In this document: positions 30,402 through 38,248 of the stretch, piece after piece
Numbering within the stretch: position 1 is the first letter of the stretch
Layout of the letters: each line of letters begins with the position of its first letter
From: Proteus penneri
GTDB taxonomy: Bacteria; Pseudomonadota; Gammaproteobacteria; Enterobacterales; Enterobacteriaceae
Assembly: GCF_003144535.1 (NCBI RefSeq)
Contig: NZ_PHFJ01000001.1
Span: 124,001-188,000, forward strand
Direction: 5' to 3'
DNA length: 64,000 nt
Translations under genes and position numbers: made by a program
Notes under the pieces: model-generated
The model's database searches: none
The model's input: only the letters and a program-made list of their open reading frames with translations
Told to the model about the DNA's origin: nothing

Positions 30402-33109
30402 TTAATTGTTACCTTGCTGCAGCAACTGTTGAATCCATTTATCCAGTTGAGTGATACGTTCTTTGATCTCTAATTCATTATGATTTTTTATGTCATGCTC
30501 TAAATATTCACAGCTTTCTCTGAGATATTCTAAATCTAACATGGCAAAAACACCTTTTAGACGATGAGTTGTCTGGGCTAGAGAATGAAAGTCTTTATTT
30601 GTTGCTTCTAAGTGTAGTTTTTCAACATCAATAGGAACAGTACTGATAAATAGTTCCTTATAATCACTACCATTCAACTTCTTCCTGTAATTATTAAGAA
30701 TTACTTCGTATTTATCAAGGTTATTATTTTCATCCCAAATACTCTCTTTAGTTGTATCTAGGGAAATTGACTCATTTTCTTCAATTAAATAAGTAATAGC
30801 CTCAATTAAAGGGTCACCGAAGTTATAGTTACACTTTATTAAATCTTTTGATATTTTTTCGAAACCAACAACAGAGCTTATTAATAATATTGTTGGAGAT
30901 TCAGGATTATCATTCGGTGTATCCCTAAGTATGATATCGTATTCAGGATAAAGATTCTCTCTATTTTTATCAAAGTATGTAGCACCATATTTATCAAGCT
31001 GTTGGCGAATGATTTTTTCTATTTCAGGGTTTTTTATGGCGAGTTTTGCGTTTATTCCCTCTAATAATACGTTAAAAGTCCGTTCTTCTGTATCTATATG
31101 CTGGTATGGGAGTGCAATTCGGAAATGAGAACCAATACTTTCTTGGCTCTTAATAGTTAATTCTCCCTGTATCTTATTACACAGTAAATGGCATAAATAA
31201 AAAATGATGCCTGAATTAGAATAATATTTGTCTCCCATTGCTTGGCCTAAGAATGGGTATTTTATATTAGCAATGTCTTGAGGTGTAAGCCCACTTCCAC
31301 TGTCAATAATATCAATCACTATCTTTTCTTCATCTTCATCTTTAACTAAATTTAGATTAACGGTTATCTTTCCATAATTAGTCGTACTAATGGCATAATT
31401 AATCAATGATAAAATAATCTTACTTAATGCGGGACCATCGTTAATTAAAAGTAACCCAGGCTTTATATTATTGTGGAAATAAAGTGTTAAGCCTTTTCTT
31501 ATCATAAAAGGTGATGCTGTTGTCAGAATAGATTCAACTAATGTTGATAGTTCAAATTCATCCTTATGTATTTTCCATTCTTGATTTTCTAACTTATTAA
31601 TTAATGTAATGTTTTCTATCCATTCAGAAATGTAATTTGTTTTCTCTAATAATAAACTAAGCAATTGTTGATGAGTATCTTCGGGTAATAAATCTTTGAA
31701 TTGATAAACCATCTCATTTATATCTTTGATGGGGCGCATTAATTCTAATGACATATTAGATAAAATCTTGCGTCGAGCGATGGTATTTTTCTCATATTCT
31801 TGCTGTGCAAGTTGTAATTTTTTATTGATCAGAGCTTCGTTATCTTTATTCAGAAATATGAATAATGATGTATTGTCAATATTGTTATTATTACTTGTTC
31901 TTATTTCATAAATTTCGTTGTTGATAGCGGTTTGGATTAAACCATTGTGCTCAACTGCCATTTGGCGGATCTTAGATAAATCGATATGAGGTAATAGTTT
32001 TTCTGCATGACTGTTACTAATAATCTTATGATTAGAGGAAAAATTATAGACTAATAATCCTATCGGGAGATTTGAAATGATGTCGTGAGTCATCTCTTCT
32101 TTGATCCGTAGATTACGTGTCATAGAGATATAAGGGTAAACGTACTTATTACGGATATAGATATGGCCAAAAACGGAAATAGAAACAAATACCATTAAGC
32201 TGATTAATAACCAAATATTTTTGTAGACAATTTCTTTGATCATCGACTTCATTGGGTATTCATAAGAGAGTGAATAGGGATCCCAATAATTGGTTGAGAA
32301 AAAATCAGTGATGAGCCGTCGGTTGATATTTCAATGTCATTTTTGTCATAGACAGATTGCTGACCTGTTGGCAGTAATCTTAAGTAGTGTGGCGATAACT
32401 CTGAAGGTAAGAAATTATTGATAGGCAAATCAAACGCTACTACGCTGGTTAACTGACCCGGCACATTAAACATAATACGATAAGTATAGTAATAAATGTT
32501 TTCTGTAGACATTTTCCTAATAGGTGAAAGACTCTCTTTTTCATCTAATGCTGTTGATTGCATCAATAACTCAGACCGTTTATTTTCAGCCGTTAATGTT
32601 AAATAGCTTTCTTTGTAACGGATCTCTGGCTTAAGCACAGAATGGGTCGTAATTAAGATAAGATCATTTCCTTTACCATTTAAATAATAAAGTGAACTGT
32701 AATCATTACGTACACCCCAAAGAATTTCGAGTGAATTTGCGAATCGTTGTGCCAACTGAAAGGTTTGCTCATTGGGTTTACCAAATATAATAGAATCTAC
32801 GGTTTGGTCTCGACCTTCAAGCCAAAATACATCAGAACGTAATTTTATTGGATTAAGTCGCAATACAGGGAATATTGAGGTATCAGCTATTTTATTTGAT
32901 AACTGGAAAAGCTGATTAGAGTGATAGCGATAATCTTCAACCTGCCGCGCGAATTTTTGAGTCGTATTGTTTATCGCGTTTTTTTTGCTATCTAGCCAAG
33001 TGTTAAAATAGCTGTAAGCGTATAAAAAAAGCGATATGACCATAAAAAGAAGAAACAGGGCATATAGACGAGTTAGTGTATTTGGCTTGAGTTGGTTCAA
33101 TGTACGCAT
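30402..33109 (-). pseudogene. rcsD: Phosphotransferase RcsD (RsbA/YojN), split by a single-base deletion
   Basis: RcsD is the inner-membrane phosphotransfer protein between RcsC and RcsB; in P. mirabilis it is known as RsbA, a swarming regulator. Two adjacent frames make it up. 33109-32249 (286 aa) has TM1 (LYALFLLFMVISLFLYAYSY) and the periplasmic domain. 32252-30402 (616 aa) has TM2 (IWLLISLMVFVSISVFGHIY), a kinase-like region (RRKILSNMSLELMRP, without the catalytic His), a degenerate ATPase-like domain, and the C-terminal HPt domain with THRLKGVFAMLDLE. One extra T in the minus-strand TT at 32265-32264 would fuse them as GIPIHSLYEYPMKSMIKEI, in line with the E. coli junction. The summed length, about 900 aa, fits RcsD. 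As given, the stop and next ATG overlap as ATGA, so the C-terminal part might still be made by reinitiation. Confidence 0.85.
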
Positions 33110-33266
33110 TCAGTTTGCGAGCCCTTAAGAGACAATGTAATTTAAAAATAGAATAAACAGTCATCATTATTCGGCCATTATATTAACAGGTTATCACTTT
33201 AAAAGGGATATTCGGATGAACTTTGAGCAAACAAACTAAAAAATTCAATTTTTTTACAATCGGAGC

Positions 33267-33295
33267 TAGACAGCGGGGTCAGAGATAGGCATAAT
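33267..33295 (+). promoter_or_regulatory. Promoter of tRNA operon copy 1
   Basis: -35 TAGACA at 33267-33272, 17-base spacer, -10 CATAAT at 33290-33295, followed by a GC-rich discriminator (CGCGC) typical of stringently controlled stable-RNA promoters. Confidence 0.75.
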
Positions 33296-33305
33296 TTCGC
33301 GCTAT

Positions 33306-33393
33306 GGAAGGATGGCCGAGTGGCTGAAGGCAGCGGTCTTGAAAACCGCCGATGGGAAACCATCCTAGAGTTCGAATCTCTATCCTTCCGCCA
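33306..33393 (+). tRNA. tRNA-Ser(TGA), copy 1
   Basis: 88 bases with acceptor stem GGAAGGA/TCCTTCC, discriminator G and encoded CCA. The anticodon loop CTTGAAA gives anticodon TGA. A long variable arm (GATGGGAAACCATC) identifies the class II serine tRNA. It is close to E. coli serT. Confidence 0.98.
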
Positions 33394-33399
33394 GAATTA

Positions 33400-33475
<76 letters not shown>

Positions 33476-33482
33476 TATAAGA

Positions 33483-33513
33483 CCCGTTATCTCGCAAGAG
33501 ATAGCGGGTTTTT
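33483..33513 (+). terminator. Terminator of tRNA operon copy 1
   Basis: Hairpin of CCCG-TATCTC with GAGATA-GCGGG, loop GCAA, followed by T5. It closes the two-tRNA transcript. Confidence 0.88.
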
Positions 33514-33714
33514 CTTATCCATAATTCTCTTTTTTCTATTCCCTCATATTTTATTTCTTTTGGGTTACTCTATTTATCTCTCGATATCACTATAATTTTT
33601 GATCTCTAGTTATCAAAAATTAACCAATATATTAGAGAGTTAGCATTTTTTAAGCATAAAACGTTTGAAGATTGAGCAAACAGATAAAAAAGTCATTTTT
33701 TTTACAATCAGGAC

Positions 33715-33743
33715 TAGACAGCGGGGTCAGAGATAGGCATAAT
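33715..33743 (+). promoter_or_regulatory. Promoter of tRNA operon copy 2
   Basis: -35 TAGACA at 33715-33720, 17-base spacer and -10 CATAAT at 33738-33743 with the CCGCGC discriminator. It is the same as copy 1 apart from one discriminator base. Confidence 0.75.
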
Positions 33744-33753
33744 TCCGCGCTAT

Positions 33754-33841
33754 GGAAGGATGGCCGAGTGGCTGAAGGCAGCGGTCTTGAAAACCGCCGA
33801 TGGGAAACCATCCTAGAGTTCGAATCTCTATCCTTCCGCCA
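33754..33841 (+). tRNA. tRNA-Ser(TGA), copy 2
   Basis: Identical in sequence to the copy at 33306-33393, with all cloverleaf elements and encoded CCA. Confidence 0.98.
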
Positions 33842-33847
33842 GAATTA

Positions 33848-33923
<76 letters not shown>

Positions 33924-33930
33924 TATAAGA

Positions 33931-33963
33931 ACCCATTATCTCGTAAGAGATAGCGGGTTTTTT
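33931..33963 (+). terminator. Terminator of tRNA operon copy 2
   Basis: Hairpin corresponding to copy 1 (TATCTC, GTAA, GAGATA plus outer GC pairs) followed by T6. One changed base weakens the outer stem slightly (CCCA versus GCGGG). Confidence 0.85.
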
Positions 33964-34050
33964 CTTTATTAGTTACGTTAAATAATGTTAAATCATTTAC
34001 TAATTTGTATTATTTCCCTGTATCTCGTTGTTTCATTATGTAAGATAAAA

Positions 34051-34968
34051 TTATTCTTTTATCTTACCTTTTTCATTATTATCCACTTCAATCGGAATAT
34101 AATAATTAACATCTTTTAATAACGATGCAGGATTAGTAGCGAGAATTGAAGCTGGATAATCATCTTTAAATATATACTCTTCAATATCGGGAGCACCATT
34201 CTTTCTTGGGATATTAAGTTTTCTAAGTAAAATACCATAGGTGTTATAGATAATATCTTTATAATCTAATTTTAATAATGCTTCTGGAATACTGAATTTT
34301 AAATACTTTGTATTTTTTATATGTGCATGATTTTTAAATTGAGGATGATAAACGTCAGGTTTATTTTCCATCATAGTTGCATATTTTATTGTCAATTCAT
34401 TATTTTTATTAGATAAAATATTATGTAAAGCATATACCCGCTCATGCTTGGAGTGCGTATGTTGAAAGAATACTTTCCAGTAATCTTCTCGCGCTTTTTC
34501 TGTATTAAAATTCCAACCAATCATATTAGCTTTATAGGTATGCTCTATACCGATTAATGGAAGAGAGTCTATTGTGACGATTTCGATATCTAAATTAAAA
34601 CCACTAAATTTTCTTAACGGTAATGTAAAGCCATAAGCTTGCCAATTCTCTTTTCTACGATAATTATAGGGCGTCATATCAAATAGCTTTTTAAACGCTC
34701 TTGAGAATGTCTGCTGAGAATCAAAACGATATTTTAATGCAATATCCAGCAGTGGTGTTTTTTGTAAGCGTAATTCAACAGCAGCACAAGAAAGTCGTCT
34801 TGCTCGAATATAAGAGGCTAATGTCAATCCTGTTTGCTCTTTAAACATGCGTTGAAGATGCCATTTGGAATATCCTGATTTTTGTGAAACATTCTCAAGT
34901 TTTAGATCTTTCTCTAAATTTTCTTCAATCCAATAGATAATATCTGTAATGACATTTTCACTAAACAT
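34051..34968 (-). CDS. AraC-family regulator with GyrI-like domain (Rob/MarA type)
   Basis: 305-aa transcription factor. The N-terminal 110 residues are an AraC/MarA double helix-turn-helix: YSKWHLQRMFKEQTGLTLAS, YIRARRLSCAAVELR, then YRFDSQQTFSRAFKKLFDM and TPYNYRR. The C-terminal 180 residues look like a GyrI-like effector-binding domain (VTIDSLPLIGIEHTY, WNFNTEKAREDYW), the layout of Rob. By family analogy it may activate efflux or stress genes, but the regulon cannot be read from here. It is monocistronic and AT-rich, next to the tRNA operons. Proteus PqrA is a related but shorter protein. Confidence 0.85.
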   Translation of the reverse strand: MFSENVITDIIYWIEENLEKDLKLENVSQKSGYSKWHLQRMFKEQTGLTLASYIRARRLSCAAVELRLQKTPLLDIALKYRFDSQQTFSRAFKKLFDMTPYNYRRKENWQAYGFTLPLRKFSGFNLDIEIVTIDSLPLIGIEHTYKANMIGWNFNTEKAREDYWKVFFQHTHSKHERVYALHNILSNKNNELTIKYATMMENKPDVYHPQFKNHAHIKNTKYLKFSIPEALLKLDYKDIIYNTYGILLRKLNIPRKNGAPDIEEYIFKDDYPASILATNPASLLKDVNYYIPIEVDNNEKGKIKE

Positions 34969-35345
34969 ATTCTAGCTCTAATTAAAAAATTATTATTGGT
35001 AATAGTAAACAATACGCGTATCTAACCAATTTACATAAGATACTGTAATGAAATTAAATTTGATTGTAAATTTATAAAAATATTTACTCTAACATTGGGT
35101 TTTAAAATGATGCCTATCTCGATAAACTGAGTATTAATTATAACATTCTGATATTACCTGATAGGATTATAATTACTTGAATAAAATAACGAGCAATTAG
35201 ATATTCTTTTTTAGATAAAATCTAAGCTAAAAGTGTTATTTATACAAAAAAATTAATGTATTTATATAAGAATAAAACGTAAATAGCTATTATTCTAAAT
35301 TAATAGAATATAACTACTGTTATTAAATTTAAATTAAATAAAAAA
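34969..35345. other. AT-rich intergenic region
   Basis: 377 bases between the AraC-type regulator and the small toxin gene. It is very AT-rich with no credible ORF, hairpin or tRNA; it presumably carries the regulator's promoter. I see nothing else in it. Confidence 0.4.
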
Positions 35346-35525
35346 CTAACTAAAAATAGAAAAGATAAGTGCCATAGGAAAACTAAGCGGCCAAGTTAAG
35401 GCGATTAGTAATGCACTTAAAAGGCGCATAGCTAGACTCGGATCTTTGGTTAAAAAGAAAGTAATAATAAACGATATTACAGCTCCAATAAGGTAGCTTA
35501 TTCCAATAATAGAGATAGCAGACAT
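35346..35525 (-). CDS. GhoT/OrtT-family membrane toxin (orphan)
   Basis: A 59-codon gene. The protein starts MSAISIIGISYLIGAVISF, has a second hydrophobic segment, and ends RLLSALLIALTWPLSFPMAL followed by IFSIFS. The pattern RLLSAxLxxxTWPxSxPxALxFSxF is the signature of E. coli GhoT and OrtT, inner-membrane peptides that collapse the proton-motive force and promote dormancy. GhoT is paired with the RNase antitoxin GhoS; no GhoS-like gene lies next to this one, so it resembles the orphan toxin OrtT. There is no strong ribosome-binding site before the ATG, and flanks are AT-rich. Activity is inferred from family. Confidence 0.82.
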   Translation of the reverse strand: MSAISIIGISYLIGAVISFIITFFLTKDPSLAMRLLSALLIALTWPLSFPMALIFSIFS

Positions 35526-36224
35526 AACAGATCATTCAGTAAATAGACTGCAATAATTGTACTCTAAAATTGTTAAAGAAACAGAGGAATAGGGCAAACT
35601 TTTCAATAAATGTCATTACTAATGTACAAATTTTAAACATTCATCTCATTTTTGATCTTCGATCTCTTTTGGGAGTAATCACACAAGATAATAACAAGAT
35701 TAAAGCTGAGGAATCAAAAAAATGAAATATATCGCATTGATTTTATTTGTTATTTATAACAATCTTTATTGTTTTAAAATGATATTCTATAAACAATAGA
35801 ACAAAACGATATAGATTTTTTTTAGTAGTTTCACTATAAAAATTAAAATTTTTAAATGCTGATTTTTAAGGCAGGATAGTGATGAAGAGATAAATTTGAT
35901 GTTTGTAAATGCGCAGGTTAATTATATTACATCATGATATCGACAGAATGTAACAAATGGGATGAATGCCATTTTATACATACTTGTAGATAAATTGGCT
36001 TATGGATGGCGCGACTTAATGGATTTAAGCGTTAGCTAGGAAGCATTTAAAATCCCCTTTTAAGATTGAAAAGGGGATTTATTTTTATGCCCTTTTCGGA
36101 TTGGGGTTAATAGCTGTCACTATATTAAAATGGTAACTTACTACAGTAGTAAACCGCCAATGACGTTTATTTTGATGAAAATAAACGCTGTTTTGATTAA
36201 TAAACAACTAGCGTGGTAGTTTTT
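35526..36224. other. AT-rich intergenic region before the DUF924 gene
   Basis: About 700 bases. It holds a 25-codon frame at 35722-35799 (MKYIALILFVIYNNLYC...) preceded by GAGGA nine bases upstream, possibly a small membrane peptide but too short to claim. It also holds the possible small RNA near 35985-36085. The last part should contain the promoter of the DUF924 gene. Confidence 0.3.
35985..36085 (+). ncRNA. Candidate small RNA with strong terminator
   Basis: A terminator-like hairpin at 36049-36080 (AAATCCCCTTTT with AAAAGGGGATTT, then ATTTTTAT) lies in a region with no upstream rightward gene for more than 2 kb. A possible -10 (TATACA, 35975-35980) with a weak -35 (TAACAA, 35951-35956) would start a transcript of about 100 bases ending at the hairpin. 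I do not recognise the sequence as a known sRNA. The hairpin is solid; the promoter is speculative. Confidence 0.35.
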
Positions 36225-36767
36225 ATGATCCCTTACCAATCAACTTTGACGTTTTGGTTTGAAGAATGCACACCAGAGCAATGGTTTAAAAAAGATCTTC
36301 AGTTTGATAAAGAAATTAGCCGCAGATTTGGTGAATTATGGTTAAGCGCGAGTCGTGGTGAGCTGGCATCATGGAGAGAAACGATAGAAGGACGCTTAGC
36401 TGAGATTATTATTCTTGATCAGTTCTCGCGTAATATTTGGCGCGATACACCAAAAGCCTTTGCCCAAGATAATATGGCCTTAATCTTAGCGCAAGAAGCT
36501 ATTCGGTTACCTGAATATCTGACATTAACCCCCGTTAAACGTAAGTTTATGATAATGCCATTTATGCATTCAGAGTCAGCTAAAATTCATCAAGATGCGG
36601 TTATCTTTTTTTCTCAGCTTAATGATGAAAATACTTATCAATATGAACTAAGACACAAAGAAATTATTGATAAATATGGTCGCTATCCTCATCGTAATGA
36701 AATTTTAGGACGAACATCTACACCAGAAGAATTAGATTTTTTACAACAACCTGGTTCTTCATTCTAA
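36225..36767 (+). CDS. DUF924 family protein
   Basis: 180 aa from the ATG at 36225 (MIPYQSTLTFWFEECTPEQW); an upstream in-frame GTG at 36213 is open but less likely. Family blocks seen are WFKKDLQFDKEI, IIILDQFSRNIWRDTPKAFAQD, FMIMPFMHSES and HKEIIDKYGRYPHRNEILGR. The fold is all-helical, TPR-like and widespread in proteobacteria; function is unknown. Monocistronic, ended by a bidirectional terminator shared with dmsC. Confidence 0.88.
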   Translation: MIPYQSTLTFWFEECTPEQWFKKDLQFDKEISRRFGELWLSASRGELASWRETIEGRLAEIIILDQFSRNIWRDTPKAFAQDNMALILAQEAIRLPEYLTLTPVKRKFMIMPFMHSESAKIHQDAVIFFSQLNDENTYQYELRHKEIIDKYGRYPHRNEILGRTSTPEELDFLQQPGSSF

Positions 36768-36799
36768 AAAAATGCATACCTAAAAAGGTATGCATTTTT
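36768..36799. terminator. Bidirectional terminator (DUF924 gene / dmsC)
   Basis: A 13-bp stem (AAAAATGCATACC at 36768-36780 with GGTATGCATTTTT at 36787-36799). A and T runs on both sides serve both convergent genes. Confidence 0.9.
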
Positions 36800-36839
36800 G
36801 TTTCTTTTTTATAACTGATTAATCAGCTATAACTTTAGA

Positions 36840-37616
36840 TTACATTGTAATATGCCATAAGTTATAGAAAGCGATACGGCCTGATAACTCGGCAATAATG
36901 ACCGCAGTAGCACAAGTTACTAGCGTCATTTTTGATGCCTGTGCTTTTAGGGCTGTAAACCCAACGATAACAATACCCAATGCTAATACCGCTAATTGGA
37001 ATCCCCAAAATAGAGATTGATCAGCGCTGAGTTCTGGGCCAGTAAAGCCAAGGAAGCTAACATAACCAGAGCGAGTAGCAAAAGTAATAATGGCACCGAT
37101 AATAAAGGATAATGCGCCTAAACGTCTTGCACCTATTGCCATTGCTAATACACCACCGCCAACTAACAGTGTCATCCAGAATTGCAATGTGGTGTAGTCT
37201 GTATTCCAGTTAGCAATTGTAGGAATATGATAAACTTGCGGAATTGACCAAACAAATGCTAAACCAAAAACAACGGTAAATAGGTTACAAATTTCACGTA
37301 ATCCCTTCCATTTTTTCATTATAGTGAGAGCAACAGTTGCGAAAGCAAAACCTGTAAACACACCACTTAAAAACGCTTCGTTACTCATTGGAGAACGACC
37401 AACGCCTAAAAGCATATTGAAAAAACGCAGTGGCTGACCAACGTGTAATCCACCAATACCTAAACCAACTAATGTTAAAACCAACGCTAAAATATTCGCA
37501 TTACGTAGTTGGTTTTCATCAATTTGACCTAATTTTTTACTGATATAAGCAATAAGAAATAGGCCTGCTGCTGATGAACCTAAAACAGTAAAAAAGACTA
37601 GAGGAAGTTCATGCAT
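36840..37616 (-). CDS. dmsC: DMSO reductase-type membrane anchor subunit
   Basis: 258-aa polytopic inner-membrane protein with about eight transmembrane segments (for example VFFTVLGSSAAGLFLIAYIS and FAVALTIMKKWKG region). In the DmsABC family this subunit anchors the catalytic dimer and oxidises menaquinol. It lies 3 bases after dmsB as the last gene of the operon. It is a little shorter than E. coli DmsC (287 aa). The substrate of the complex (DMSO, TMAO or another S- or N-oxide) is not fixed by the sequence. Confidence 0.88.
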   Translation of the reverse strand: MHELPLVFFTVLGSSAAGLFLIAYISKKLGQIDENQLRNANILALVLTLVGLGIGGLHVGQPLRFFNMLLGVGRSPMSNEAFLSGVFTGFAFATVALTIMKKWKGLREICNLFTVVFGLAFVWSIPQVYHIPTIANWNTDYTTLQFWMTLLVGGGVLAMAIGARRLGALSFIIGAIITFATRSGYVSFLGFTGPELSADQSLFWGFQLAVLALGIVIVGFTALKAQASKMTLVTCATAVIIAELSGRIAFYNLWHITM

Positions 37617-37619
37617 GGT

Positions 37620-38237
37620 TTATACCTCCGCCGCATTTTGAACTGAACCGGTTTTATCACCAGAAGGTTTAGCTTCTTTGTGTGCTTTGATCACGATATT
37701 TGGATTGGTCAAACTAGGATCAGGCATTGGTGCGATACCACACTCAGTACCGTGTTTTGCTCTGATCACTTCAATATCATCAAAATCAAGTGCACGTTGA
37801 GGACAAGACTCAACACAAACCGGTTTCATGCCTTGTGCTACACGTTCGTAGCAACCATCACACTTAGACATGAGTTTTTTCTTCTCATCGAATTGTGGTG
37901 CACCATAAGGGCAACGTAACTCACAATAACGACAACCAACACAAATATCTTGGTTAACAACCACTAAACCATCTTCTTCACGTTTATGCATAGCGCCAGT
38001 TGGGCAACCTGCTACACAAGTAGGATTTGAACAATGGTTACAAGAAATGGATAAATAATAACTGTAGATATTTTGTGTCCAGATCCCGTCTTGTTTTGCC
38101 CAGCTACCACCACCGTATTCATAAACACGACGGAATTTAGGCCCTAAATCTAAATCTTTTTCATCCTTGCAACTGACTTGACAGGTTTTACAGCCAGTGC
38201 ATTTAGTGGAGTCAAAATAAAAACCATATTGCTTCAT
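37620..38237 (-). CDS. dmsB: DMSO reductase-type iron-sulfur subunit
   Basis: 205 aa with four [4Fe-4S] cluster motifs: CTGCKTCQVSCKDE at the N-terminus, CNHCSNPTCVAGCPTGAMH, CVGCRYCELRCPYGAP, and CDGCYERVAQGMKPVCVESC. Such a protein passes electrons from the membrane subunit to the molybdenum subunit. It lies between dmsA and dmsC with short gaps. Length equals E. coli DmsB. Confidence 0.94.
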   Translation of the reverse strand: MKQYGFYFDSTKCTGCKTCQVSCKDEKDLDLGPKFRRVYEYGGGSWAKQDGIWTQNIYSYYLSISCNHCSNPTCVAGCPTGAMHKREEDGLVVVNQDICVGCRYCELRCPYGAPQFDEKKKLMSKCDGCYERVAQGMKPVCVESCPQRALDFDDIEVIRAKHGTECGIAPMPDPSLTNPNIVIKAHKEAKPSGDKTGSVQNAAEV

Positions 38238-38248
38238 GAGTTAACTCC

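Noticed and set aside
33110..33240. Possible micF-like sRNA upstream of rcsD, as in E. coli between ompC and rcsD
   Set aside because: Only a short GTCATCATTA-like match; no terminator and no ompC neighbour in this window.
35722..35799. A 25-codon frame with a GAGGA site, possible small membrane peptide
   Set aside because: The sequence is so AT-rich that a hydrophobic Ile/Phe/Tyr/Asn peptide is expected by chance; no terminator or recognisable family.
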